Source: Tetmemena sp. SeJ-2015 (lineage: Eukaryota > Ciliophora > Spirotrichea > Sporadotrichida > Oxytrichidae). From it: a DNA stretch of 64,000 nucleotides. Below, piece by piece: positions 53,511-64,000 of the stretch. The stretch covers positions 248,001-312,000 of the forward strand of contig JAJKFJ010022100.1 in NCBI GenBank assembly GCA_027382625.1, read 5' to 3'. The translations under genes were made by a program, and so were the position numbers. How positions within the stretch are numbered: position 1 is the first letter of the stretch; every line of letters starts with the position of its first letter. The notes beneath the pieces were generated by a model. It ran no database searches. It saw only the letters and a list, made by a program, of their open reading frames with translations, and was not told the origin of the DNA.

Positions 53511-54659
53511 ATGGGAAACTAAGCAGGAGGAAGCTATGAAAACTATGGCTATAGAATAATGAAAATTCATCCTGACTCTCCAGCTCAGAAAGCTAATCTT
53601 AGAGAATTCACTGATTTCATACTTTATAATCCGGAGCAAAACTCAGGCGAGCTTCTCTCAGAATTTCTGTTTAGAAATATGACTAAGAGTGTTTCTTTAA
53701 GAGTTTACGACTTCCTTACTCAGGATATCAGAGAAGTGTCAGTGATACCTATGAAAATGAGTTAAGGACTTAATTGCTTGGGTGCAGACTTTAATATTTT
53801 TAAGCAATATTTTGAATAAGAATTAATATGATCAATTTAAATTTGCAAACTTGAAGTTCGAAGAGTATTGCTATTGCCACGAAAGAACATTTGAAATTAA
53901 ATCAATTCAACAAGGATCTCCTATAGATTAAGCCTTAAATTTCTCAGAAGCAAATTTATTGAGTGTTGAAAACTTGGTAGATAAATATGTGGTTTTACTA
54001 GGTTCAATGGAAATGACTTAGTTCTAATCCATTTCTGAAATTAGCGAATACTTATAAGGGAAGTTGAACTTGAAAATAGATTTATGGCTTCTCTTTTTGC
54101 CAGAGGTGAAAGTGAAAAGAATAGAAATGACTCCTCGACTGGACTGGGGAGGAAAGGGGATTTTTATTTATAGATACTAGGATGCAATCTTAATCAAGTC
54201 TCCATAAATTTAAAGGATCAAGTTTAAAACGAAGATTAAACAGAACTGCAACAAGTGGCTGAACTTGAAGAATAAAAAATTCAACAGAATGAAGATTATA
54301 ATAAGCCATAAATATAAGAAGAGAGCATAGCAAAAACTACTGATTCTCTAGATTTAAGATATTAAAATACAATTAGAAAAGAAGAAACTTCACCAAAATA
54401 GGATAAACAAGATCAATAAAAGTTGAAAGAAGTAAATGTTTAGAACTCAAGAACACAATCATAGACAACTCAAGAAAAAATAATTAAATAAAATGATAAT
54501 GCCCAAGTATAAGGGCAAATATAAAGTTATACCAATACTTTAATATAACCTATAAAATAGAAAGAGGAATATAAAGTCTCTCAAGCATAATATTTTTCTG
54601 AAGACTATGGGGATCAAACTGTTCTCTTTCATTTTTTAATTTTATATTCACAGGTCTGA
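53511..54659 (+). CDS. GORASP: Golgi stacking protein GRASP55/65 homologue
   Basis: Starts MGNQAGGSYENYGYRIMKIH; Gly2 predicts N-myristoylation as in GRASPs. The first GRASP-type PDZ reads HPDSPAQKANLREFTDFILY, NSGELLSEFLFRNMTKSVSL and VRVYD-like sequence, ending with GLNCLGADFNIF. After a short interruption near 53820-53850 the second PDZ reads CHERTFEIKSIQQGSPIDQA, DKYVVLLGSMEM and PRLDWGGKG. A ~20-nt insert near 54158-54178 must be removed to reach GCNLNQVSINLKDQ. The C-terminal tail is Gln/Glu-rich. GRASPs tether Golgi membranes and support unconventional secretion. Stop TGA 54657-54659. Confidence 0.88.
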
Positions 54660-54822
54660 TGGAAAAAGAGCAGAATTTCTATTGATAAATATGTGATTTA
54701 AAGGTTTTTGTCTCCAATAATTTTGATAATAATTAAGCAATTATCATCTTAAATATCCAATGTGGATACTTTAAAGTGCTTAAATTTGAATTATAGAAAT
54801 AAGGTTTAAGATTTATTCTAAA

Positions 54823-55415
54823 ATGAACGAATTATAGTCGAAGAAAGGCAATACTTACGAAGCCAAAAATACCTTAAACGGTCATCTTTAATAAGAAATT
54901 ACTCCAAATGACTATACTCAAAAGGCTTTGACTCTGCAAAGCGTAAATTTCTTCAAACGGAGATACAATAACAATTTTAGATATTTATCTTCGTTTAAAA
55001 AAATCATACTCGAGCAAAGAGCAAGAATGAAGCTAGCAGAAATTAAAAGGACTTAAGAAGCGTAAGCCCTGGTGCCAATAATCTTTATTAAGAGAAAATT
55101 AAATTATTCATTAGTTTATTTAGCTTAGTTCGCGAGATGATCTCTCTGAAAATACTCTAAACGAGAACAAAATACAAAACCATTCTCTCTAATTTGAATA
55201 AATACATTTCTTATTATTAATGAAGAATAAAGACAAATAAAAAGGCCATTTACAACACTGAATAGTCCAAAGCAAACCTTCAAGCAAAAATTTGTCTTAT
55301 AAGGCATTTAAGATTCTTCACGTTATCAAAAGTAGATTAAGTTGAGCCTCAGAGACAAAGAGATAGAGGAAACGAGTATGGAAAGTGAAAAGTTTGTAAG
55401 AATTTTTTGAACTCA
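54823..55415 (+). CDS. Short basic protein or gene fragment, unidentified
   Basis: ATG at 54823 opens MNELQSKKGNTYEAKNTLNG then LQSVNFFKRRYNNNFRYLSS and EQRARMKLAEIKRTQEAQ. The frame reaches TGA at 55138-55140. A second coding-like block (SLRDKEIEETSMESEKF) lies at about 55345-55400, suggesting an IES of roughly 150-200 bp between. No family is recognised. Confidence 0.45.
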
Positions 55416-55429
55416 TTTTAATTTAAGGA

Positions 55430-56151
55430 TACTCCTATAGTATTATCTTAGTTTTATAATAATTATATAATTGTTTTGCATTTTAATTTATAATGAGTAT
55501 TTTATTGTTATAATTATGATTTGTCTGTAAGAGCAGAGCTGCAAATTAAAGTTTAAATAAAAGAAAGTTTAAGCTAGGGTAATCTCAAATGTTTAAGAAT
55601 TAATTGAGTTACAGTAAGTTGCTTTAAAATGAGAGCAATAGGATTATTTAGAGATAATTATTCTGATAAATACTTTGGGTGTAAATAAATTAGTTGATGC
55701 TGTCTAATATAATAATCTGCTACCAATTAATTTTTGATATAGAGAAGGAACACTTATTATAAGTAAGATTCATTTAAAAAAAGTTTTCTGTAAAATGATA
55801 AATAGAAACAGAAAAAATAAAAAAGTATTGAATAAAAAGCTATATTTCTTGAAAAAATAGTATTCTAATAAGAGGAATTCAGGAAGAAATGCTTTCATTC
55901 TATTAAATCATAGATTCGAAGTTAAAGCATTTTTCCTTTTCGATGGGATGAATTTTATAAAGAGCAATACTATTTTAAAAGCAGAAGGGATAAATTATTA
56001 TTCTAAATTATTTTATGTTTTATGTTAGAGCTCGACAGAGAGAAATAATATTTCTCAATTTTTCGATAAGAAACTATTTAAATTTCAAATCTAAGCATAA
56101 TAATATATGAAGCTTCATAAAGAATTATTTGAGTTAATAAATTTATTGATA
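55430..56151. other. AT-rich spacer
   Basis: No supported gene. Confidence 0.5.
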
Positions 56152-57231
56152 ATGGAGGGTAGTAAATAGAATCTGGGATAGGTTAAAGAACACCCATTTA
56201 GATAATATCAAAGAGAAGTTAAGACGGCCATGAACTCCCCTAGAATTTACTCTTAAAGGTCTCCCAAGACAGATCTAGACTAGAGAGAGGTACCAGCCCC
56301 AGCCACTTTTTGATTTGCAGAGACTCTCAGTTTTCGCAGCTGATAAACCCTCACCTAATTATAAAAGAGTATTTGATTTCATGTATGAAGACACCAGAAT
56401 CAGCTCTGGCCTCAGAAATGAACAGACTTTGAAAACTAAAAAAGGTACTCTATTTCATTCTTTAAAGTTTGGATTCTAGATAGAGTGGAAGAGCTGAGAT
56501 AATATATTGCATTTATTTATTAGGCGCTAAATTATTGAAATGGAGAAAATGAAGAAGAGATCGATTAAGAATCCAAAAGAGGAAGTTCAAAACTCGTTAA
56601 GTGAGTTTATGCAATCGAACTCTAACGACCTCTCAGTGCAGTCTTTGATCTCAGTCAGGAAATTTAATTAAATTATTCTTTTTCCTCATAAGTAAATAAG
56701 AGAATCAACCATACACAAAGTTCAAGAATAAATCGAGATTAATTTTTCAATTAATTTAAAATTACCATTATATAGGGTTAGTAATTACAAGCTTGCTAGC
56801 GTTATAAGGCTTTTGAAAGATAAGAAGAGTTCTCTGAATATTAGTGCTATGAATCACCTAGGACCAATCCATATCTCTCCTCATATAATTGTGAAGATCT
56901 AGAAATTTATCGAGGTGCTTTAGCAAGGATTAGGTTCAAGTAGATAATTTTATTAAAAAGTTATTCTTTTTTCTTTAAGATGAAGGAATAAATGATTATA
57001 GAATCTAGAAAGAATAAAATCATGCTAAATCTCTAGTTTATAAGAGATCTTCTAAAGGATAAGAATGACAGAGTCATCGCATTTAGTGAAGATGTAATAT
57101 TCCTCCTGAGTTTACTTTATCATTTAGAAAATTATTATTATTCAGAAGTTTTGGAGAATGATTACAATGCAGAGGAAATATAAGAAGATCATTCAACTCA
57201 AAACAAATCTTTTAGTTTATACCATAAATGA
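56152..57231 (+). CDS. Unidentified basic protein (IES-interrupted)
   Basis: Start MEGSKQNLGQVKEHPFRQYQ at 56152. The frame switches between about 56230 and 56330 into PQPLFDLQRLSVFAADKPSP then FDFMYEDTRISSGLRNEQ. A GT..AG segment (about 56441-56521) is followed by MEKMKKRSIKNPKEEVQNSL and SNDLSVQSLI. Later blocks read YKLASVIRLLKDKKSSLNIS, MNHLGPIHISPHIIVKIQKF, then MIIESRKNKIMLNLQFIRDL. It ends SFSLYHK at TGA 57229-57231. AT-rich inserts near 56680-56770 and 56945-56990 are probable IESs or introns. No domain is recognised. Confidence 0.55.
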
Positions 57232-57245
57232 GAAAAATTAATCTA

Positions 57246-59415
57246 TCAATACATATTTGTATGGAATACCTTTTATTCGTAATCTTTGCATTCTTCTTTT
57301 AATGATGATACATTTAATTTCATTTAGCATATTAATGTGATGAAGAGCCTTTTCTATTTAATTTTTGGATCCTTAATTATATCTTTCATTCTATAGCTTT
57401 CCTTCTTAAATTTTCCAACTTTAGCACTTGGAAACACTGTATTGATCTGAGTCTTTCTCTCCGTTACTAATCCAAATGTATCCTCGTCAAAATCATCGTC
57501 ATCTTGAAAATGATAAAATTAATTATATTATCTTCTTCCTAGGAAATTTATGGCTTCATTTAGAAAGGTCTCTAGATTTGGTGATTATAGTTCATGGAGA
57601 AGGCTCCTCTATTTAGGATTAGACCCTAGCTAAGATTCTATTGTTAAACCAGTCTATTCATATCGTTTGCATTACCGATGTCTGTTATATTTCTGCTCAG
57701 GAACTTTTAATTTTGTTAGATCAATTTTTAAGCAGTCAAGTTAAGTCTATTAAATTAAAATGGATTATCTACTATTGCTAGCATCTCTCTGTCCCATCGA
57801 TCCAAAGTTACTCATATTGCTAGGCCGCAGACGAACTCCTCCGTCCATAGGGATTACTGATTCTTTTTCCCATCACCCACCTCAGATCTCAAACTACCTT
57901 GATTACTCACGAGGAAACTAGTGCCTGAATTAATCGACCGCGGATCATGGTAGTTAAAATTTCCGATTAGCAGCGATTGCATGTTATCATCATAGTTTGC
58001 ATCATTTAGTAAACATGGCACCTATATTAAATCTATCAACCTCTCATCAACACTCAAGATGGAAAGATCAGTCTGTCTAATCCAAGGTAGTTACAAAAGC
58101 TCCTCTGCTGAAGGCCTTTCTGAAGGATTCAGAGCAAGCATCATAATAGTAATTTCTTTTGCTCCACAATAGGAGTACTTCAAAGCCGTCGGAACATGAG
58201 AAAGGTTGCAATCTCGATTCGCCATTAGGAACTCTCTCAGACCTCCTCTGAACATCCCTTCGAATAAACCTTTTCTTGTCAACATATAGAAAAAGACAGA
58301 GCCCATGCTGAAAATATCTGCCTTTTGATCATAACCTTCCGACCTTAGTATCTCTGGAGCGATATATCCTGGTGACCCACATCTCTATCACAGCTTAGTC
58401 ATTGGGGGAACTATTTAATCAGAGAGTCCAAAATCAGCTATCTTAACTTCTACATTATCTTCGTCGTAGTTACCCACCAAAATATTGTCAAGCTTAATGT
58501 CTCTGTGAACTACTCCTCTGTCATGTATTTGCTTTAAACATAAAAAGAAAAAAACCCTCGACCAACTGTACCATAACCTTTTTCATTTGGAATTCATTCA
58601 GTTGAGGAAACTTGGAAAAGTAAGATTTGAGGGTCCCTCCTCTCAGATATTCCAAAATAAGGTGCAGGTGACCATTACCTTCATAAATGCTATACATCTA
58701 CATTATTCGGTCTTTGTAAAAATGCTAAAAATATTAGACTTAGCCCACCAATTATCTGTAGATTCTCATCTCCTTCAAAACGCTCTCGAAATTGATTGGA
58801 GACTCTTTGAAGTAAGTTTTCTTCATTGTTTTGACTGCATATTACTTGCTCAAAAGCTTTCCTTTTTCAGTAGCTAGATGAACTTTCGAAGACACTCCGG
58901 ACCCTAAGCATCTCGAGAACTGAAAATCATTTTTTATGTTGAGTTATATAGTGAAGAGCCTCAAGTGCTCTGCCCATTATTATAAAATATTGATTACTGG
59001 AGAGTCTTAAAGTCTGGATAGACTAGTATAAGTTAGTGAAGACTAGAAGTTAAAGTTATACTGCAGCCTACCTCGCTTTAAGATTCTTGGTACATCCAAA
59101 ACTCAACATCGAGATACTCGACTATCTGCTGGGATCCATCATCTGCAAATTTTACTACCTTAGTGCCTATAAGACCTAAAACAGCTCTAGGATTCTCATA
59201 GTCTGAGTAGCTTGGCATTAAAATTGTTGATTGTCTATTTAAAATGACCTCACCATATATAACAAGTCCTCTGTCTCATTCTATCTCTTATTCACTTAGG
59301 GAGCCGTATTTAACTTTCGATTTAAAATAAATTAAAATTAAATCAATTTTAGAGTAAAGTTGCTAAAAAGTGAAGGAAATCTTGCCTTTACAGGCATCTA
59401 ACTAAAATTTTCCAT
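57246..59415 (-). CDS. Protein kinase with N-terminal PH-like domain; two in-frame TGA codons
   Basis: Starts MENFSQMPVKARF at 59415. A PH-like domain follows: KYGSLSEQEIE-(TGA)[15 protein letters not shown], then [20 protein letters not shown]. The kinase domain shows [26 protein letters not shown], an intron near 58755-58780, [39 protein letters not shown] (after removal of a 16-bp IES), [19 protein letters not shown](TGA)[14 protein letters not shown] and [20 protein letters not shown]. Catalytic Lys, HRD, DFG and APE are all present. A long tail ([38 protein letters not shown]) ends at TGA 57248-57246. PH plus kinase recalls AKT/PKB. The two internal TGAs (59278-59276, 58390-58388) are unexplained. 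Confidence 0.82.
58536..58551 (-). other. IES (16 bp, pointer GTTT on the minus strand)
   Basis: AAAC on the plus strand at 58536-58539 and 58552-58555. Removing 16 bp converts a shifted frame into [15 protein letters not shown], the canonical kinase catalytic-loop approach. Confidence 0.78.
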
Positions 59416-59489
59416 TTCTTTAATTTAAAATTCCAGAAAAAGTAATTTAAGATAATCTCTCTCTCATCAAAAATTTCTATCTTGAGGTA

Positions 59490-60990
59490 TCATATTAGTT
59501 CTGAAAAATTATGTGTTAAGAAATCAATTGCTAAGTTCATAGGGAGAAATTTCCTCAGGCAGCTCTGGCAAGTGCTCTTTAGATAAAATATAGATTCAAT
59601 GAGACTAAGTTTATCAATATTAGCAGCTCCTTCTTCATCCTCCTCTTTTGCTGCTTTCTTAGCCTTTTTATCTGTCTTAAGAAACACTTCCTTAAATAAA
59701 AACTAAACTTGTACATTTGCAAGAACATCCTTTTCTTTTTCTCTATAAATATAGGGGTTAAAATTACAAGCAATTACTTTTATTCTTCACTTTCTTAACT
59801 TTGGATCCACCTGAAGGAAAATTAGAATTCTTCCTTGCGCTTTTTTCTGCATTAGAGAGGCCTGAAGCTCCAAGTCCTTGGAGAGCACTTCCCCTAAATC
59901 CTCCAAATACTCCTCCTTAACTTTCCATGCTGTTATCAAAGATTTAGAAAAAGGAATTTAAAAAAAATATAAAAATAAATTAGAGTTTGCATTAATTTTT
60001 TTTTTTATACTTAGTAAAATTGATAAATTCTAAATTTTTCACTTAGAATAAAAAAATAATTTTAAAACTGACTTTAATAAATTCTCTTTAATATTTAAAG
60101 TGTTGATGTTTAAGCTCTGATTCAAGAGAGCAGCCTCTCCAAAGCAGGATTTTATTCTGACTAGCTCATCGTTGGGAAGATTATTGCTTCTTTATTTTCC
60201 AATCGACAAATTTCTCTCAGCAGATCCTGGAACGGAAAGAATCAAAACAAAATCAATTTATAATTATATAAGAGCCTCTTTATTCATTGGACTTTGAGGC
60301 CCTGAATCTTTCGCCCCTTAATTTTTTGAAGGCTCAATAATCATTGAACCCAATCCTTCAGTCTATTTTGTCTTTAACTTTTTCTTAGTCTTGTCTTTCT
60401 CTTTCCTATGAAAGAAATTTTAATTAGAAATAATCAAGTGTAATAAGAATGAAACTTAAAAGCAAGCTTTGACTTACTTCTTTTTTATGTTTAGTCCCCT
60501 TTTCTTGAGAATCTTATTTGCCAATTCATAAATTTGCTCTATGAGTTTCTTATTCTAATTAACCATGGAGTCTATGACATACTGCTGCCCCATTGTTATT
60601 CTGTTAGTCAAATAAAATAGCCTTGATATTGGGAGTGTTGAGCACTGGCTTTAACCCCACTATTCCATTTCCTGTCTTCTGATAAAAAATATTCTTGAGT
60701 AAGTTAGGAGTTGCTGGAATATCAAGCGAAGTCTTTTCTGGGGCTGGCTTGCTGAGAGTGGTAATAACTTTCATAGTTGGGGATTTTGGTGCGGAAAGTT
60801 TATTTAGTCTTTCCTTCCGCTCTTGTATTTGCTTTAGTCGCTCTAATCTGATTCTCTTTTAGTTACTGTACTTCAGAAAGCTGAAAAGTATGAAGGTGGT
60901 AAAGTTAGAATCTTACTCAATAAGTACTTGCCTCTCCCAATTTTTGTCTATGATGTCCTATACCCTCTAAAATAATTTTCGAATTTTCAT
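59490..60990 (-). CDS. Lys-rich basic protein, unidentified (introns and IESs)
   Basis: Start MKIRKLFQRVQDIIDKNWER at 60990. Then RIRLERLKQIQERKERLNKL, APKSPTMKVITTLSKPAPEK, ATPNLLKNIFYQKTGNGIVG. A frame change near 60590 leads into GQQYVIDSMVNQNKKLIEQI and KILKKRGLNIKK. A GTAAGT..CATAG intron lies near 60408-60478. Next come KLKTKQTEGLGSMIIEPSKN, SAERNLSIGKQRSNNLPNDE and, after AT-rich DNA, ESQGGVFGGFRGSALQGLGA. The C-terminus is KTDKKAKKAAKEEDEEGAAN ... MNLAIDFLTHNFSELI, with TGA at 59492-59490. No family is recognised. Confidence 0.6.
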
Positions 60991-61146
60991 CTGCTTAATG
61001 ATCTTCAAAAGAAAATTAACTCCTAAAAATTTTAATGGTGGGTATACTATCATATGAAATGATTTGCGTTCAATTTTAGAAGAAAATAAATCGCAACTAT
61101 ACTCATTTCGAATGATATTAAGCTGTTTTAATTGTTTTATTTACAA

Positions 61147-64000
61147 ATGAAGTTAAGGCATCATCTTCTAATTTACTCCTATGCTTTCATCTTAATGTCT
61201 TTGCTAGCCATTTCGCTTTTGACTATCTTCCAAATTGAAAATATCATCCAGGAGAAATTCAATCCCTTTGGTAAGCATTTGTCTGCGATTCCATCTCTTT
61301 TTCTTAATCTTATTATTTGGGTTTAGTGCTGAACATATTCTTTGCAAAGATGAATGATGTAACTCAGTCAATAACACTAAACAATAAGGATGAATTCCAA
61401 TGTGTAGCTTTTAATATCTGTGATAAACTTTTAGATTCAAACAGACTTGGTAAGCACTAAGTACCTCACAGAGAAGTTTAACTCCACCAATATGAATTCT
61501 GGTTTCGACTAATACAGAAAATTTATTTCGGTTGACGCTGCGATCCAGGCACAGCAAACTCCTAACGCAAGCACATATCCAACTGATTACACTAAGCATG
61601 ACTATTACTACACACCACTTAATAGGACTTAATATCCAGAGGCTAACTTCGGTCCATTCCAGCTCTAGGACATAAAAAACTGCAATTTTAAATATACAAG
61701 CAATTTATCTTTTTCTGCGACTACTCCTATTACTTTTATCATCCTATTGGAACTAGGTCACTAATTGTGACAGTTTAAAGGCAGTCTTATTTCGCATACG
61801 AGTCGCGTATCTTCTGCCCTCATCCCTCTACATATAATTCTATTTGGCGAGGGATGAACAGCAACACTTCCAAATGCTGGGATTTCTAACTTGCGAATGG
61901 AGAAATTGCTAAAATTTATAGTCCTACCTGCAGATTCTGGTATCAGCAGTAAATTATTTATAAAGTAAAATTTTGCTTGTGATAGAGTATTTTATAGGAA
62001 TTTTTAATTTTAAATTGAAGAGTAAATTAATATTTAAGATCTTGATGATAATTGGCAAATTATTATATATATTGTGCTTTGATATTTAATTACTTTGTAT
62101 TTTAAGCCTGAATATCTGTATTCTCAAATTTCCTAACTCAAAATCTATTTGGCCTTATTTGATATAAATCTCAGACAAAAGAAGTAAGAATCTTTTGTTT
62201 AACTGAATTCTACAATAGAAACGATGTTTTCTGATTTGTACGATTTTGCAAACAATATAAAGGGTATGACGTTTTGTGCTCCCCTTGTTTATCGAAATTC
62301 AACTTACTTATCGCACTTTAAATTAGTTAATAGATTGAATGAAAATATCTTATTTGCATCTTACATTAAAAAAATAAAATTGCTCCAATAAATAAAAGTG
62401 ATTTAGGAGCTCATTGCAAAGATATATATCCCTCGCTCAGTGGCACCTAAAATAACTACATCTATAACTAGTATTTCACATTTTAACTTTTTTTAATTTA
62501 TTTGCAATCACTTGGAGATGAGAACATCAATTACATCATTTTCCAAAGAGATGCAAACTATGTAAGCCAGATAGATCATATTCAATGCTTTAAAATCATT
62601 CCTCATGAAATTATAAATAGGCCAATTAAAACTATACGTCCGTAATGAACCAAATCAAAACTATAGTTTACAACAGTCAATCAAATATATCAGACTTCAA
62701 AATCGAAAGCAACTATCACAGCGATAGAGTTTAAACTATAATTTATTTATCAGATACTGTCTAGATTTCTTATTTCAGGAAAGACGGAGATCTTTTGTAA
62801 GAATTTGAGAAATAATTGGAATTTAGTGCTATGACGATCACCAAAATAGCAATTAGACTACAAGGCTTTGACGTCAATGAGTTAAACTAAAGTGATGAAG
62901 ATGATGAGAATAATTATAAGACTTTTGACTTCGGACTGATTTTCAGAGGAGATGAGATTGAGGATTAAAAAAAGGATGTGCTGCATAGAATAAGAAACAT
63001 CTACCTCTCTTACTTTTTGGGTCCATACATCATTCTGATTGTTATTTCATCCATATATATAAGCTATTTTTAGTTTTTCTCTTAAATCATATTTTATGAA
63101 TATCATAGCAATAGCTTACATGATGTAAGAATAATCATCATTTATTATTCAATACTTTGCAGATTTTTCAAGACTTTCTCAGGCAAAATTTTCAATCCAA
63201 TTGATGAACTCTATTTCAAACTCAACTAGCTAATCCAAAAGCTTTAAATTGTTGATAAATAAGAAGATAAAAACAAAAATACAGATACCGAGTTGCGTCT
63301 TAAAATATTGCAAATAATGCATTCATAAGTATTCAAAAAGACTTAAAGAGAACTTAATGAACTGTATGCTGCTGCAAATATGTTTATCAAGACACTTAAA
63401 ACAGCTAAAATTGCATTCTTATCTGGAGACTTTAATTTCCTACTTATATCTTTTGCTTAACTTTAGTTATTACTAAATTTTTATGAATAGTTCTTGCCTT
63501 TTTATAATTTGAAGATTGGCAATCCAAAAGCATTAGGAGTCCAATGATCAAGCTTCATTTGATAAATTAAATTTAGCCAGTCTTGAAAATGGCAAAGGAG
63601 GCAATTTTAACATTGAGTTCAAAAAGTAGAAAAAAATATAAGGAATATATTTAGGAGACCACAATAAGGCATTGCTAAACTTTAATTATTTGTAACTATA
63701 ATGAGATAGCATTAAGTTTGGGAACTAACTCCTTAAATTCTAAGCTGGGCATCTGCTACAACAATATGGGCTGAATTTAGAATATGTTGCTAAATTTTAT
63801 TTTACTGTATCCATTTAAGTTTAAAGGACAAACTGCCCAGGGTTTATTTTGGCCAAGCCATAAGTATCCTAAATGCTCCTAAAGACAAACCTCAGTCTTA
63901 GAGTGAAAAATTCATTCTCGCCTGCCGTTTTATAACTTGTCACTTGCTCTAAGCAGCACTTTCTTATTTAGTGTATTTTTTATTTTCAAGACGAAGTACA
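61147..64000 (+). CDS. Transmembrane receptor-like protein with extracellular Cache-like domain (partial, 3' end outside)
   Basis: MKLRHHLLIYSYAFILMSLL then AISLLTIF at 61147 is a signal anchor. Introns 61272-61320 and a 22-nt GTAAGC..CACAG near 61451-61472. The ectodomain contains FRKFISVDAAIQ-type sequence, YPTDYTKHDYYYTPLNRTQY, FFCDYSYYFYHPIGTRSLIV, SYFAYESRIFCPHPSTYNS, WRGMNSNTSKCWDF and TCRFWYQQ, consistent with a ciliate Cache/sensor region. After an AT-rich block (61990-62505) come ENINYIIFQRDANY and RNIYLSYFLGPYIILIVISS, a second membrane pass. A juxtamembrane helical region follows (GKIFNPIDELYFKLNQLIQK; ELRLKILQIMHSQVFKKTQR). Helical repeats (YNEIALSLGTNS; VYFGQAISILNAPK) resemble TPRs. 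Effector domain and stop lie beyond the window. Confidence 0.65.
61990..62505 (+). other. AT-rich block inside the receptor gene, probable long IES
   Basis: About 500 bp without coding signal between two blocks of the receptor gene; pointer ends not identified. Confidence 0.45.

Noticed and set aside
1..64000. tRNA or rRNA genes, CRISPR arrays, TBE or other complete DNA transposons, LTR elements
   Set aside because: No credible T-arm/anticodon pattern, rRNA core motif, spaced repeat array, DDE transposase or reverse-transcriptase motif was found by eye; a small tRNA could still have been missed.
1..64000. Bacterial or standard-code eukaryotic origin
   Set aside because: Conserved eukaryotic proteins (eS27, NHP2, TBCA, Mog1, GRASP, cystinosin) with GT..AG introns, and TAA/TAG codons at Gln positions throughout the intact genes.

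Overview
The window reads as germline (micronuclear) DNA of a spirotrich ciliate of the Oxytricha/Stylonychia/Tetmemena kind. Three things point there. (1) Every long conserved reading frame needs TAA and TAG as glutamine with TGA as the stop. (2) Introns are short GT..AG introns of about 26-100 nt. (3) Many genes are cut by AT-rich segments flanked by short direct repeats, and removing the segment plus one repeat copy restores a clean frame. That is the MDS (retained) / IES (eliminated) / pointer layout of an unprocessed ciliate germline. The clearest case is a secreted-protein gene at 26532-27471 in seven pieces; the longest pointer is 14 bp (22930-22943 and 23161-23174). No telomeric C4A4 repeats, rRNA, tRNA or complete transposon were found.

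Layout. 1-5.4 kb: a partial basic gene (-), a cystinosin homologue (+), a CTR copper transporter (-), an unassigned membrane fragment (-) and a C2H2 zinc-finger gene (+). 5.4-8.1 kb: AT-rich DNA with one copy of a dispersed repeat. 8.1-12 kb: three IES-free chromatin-type genes: a triple-HMG-box protein (+), a Polycomb-type PCGF RING/RAWUL protein (+) and an ELM2-domain protein (-). 12-18 kb: mostly AT-rich, with a GC-rich hairpin-dense island, a ~700-bp near-perfect inverted repeat and a second copy of the dispersed repeat. 18.2-26 kb: two large coiled-coil/low-complexity genes cut by IESs. 26.5-31 kb: two small secreted-protein genes around a coiled-coil gene. 31.2-36.8 kb: a predicted myristoylated rhodanese/inactive-DSP/PUB protein, then eS27, TBCA (-), NHP2 and a TRAF-zinc-finger membrane protein. 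37.2-45.1 kb: three low-complexity genes, one with an IQ-like segment. 45.2-46 kb: a Mog1/RANGRF homologue. 46-53.3 kb: three minus-strand genes, one an ankyrin-repeat protein. 53.5-57.2 kb: a GRASP55/65 homologue and two unidentified genes. 57.2-59.4 kb: a PH-domain protein kinase (-). 59.5-64 kb: a basic gene (-) and a Cache-like transmembrane receptor (+) that runs off the window.

Most genes are housekeeping or cytoskeletal and would end up on separate macronuclear chromosomes; no operon logic is expected. The group most likely to act together is the HMG/PCGF/ELM2 trio. It is compact, uninterrupted and chromatin-related, and it lies between long gene-poor stretches, so it is a candidate germline-limited chromatin module. 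Exon and MDS joins were worked out by eye. Outer boundaries of IES-interrupted genes are approximate, and MDSs located outside the window cannot be excluded.
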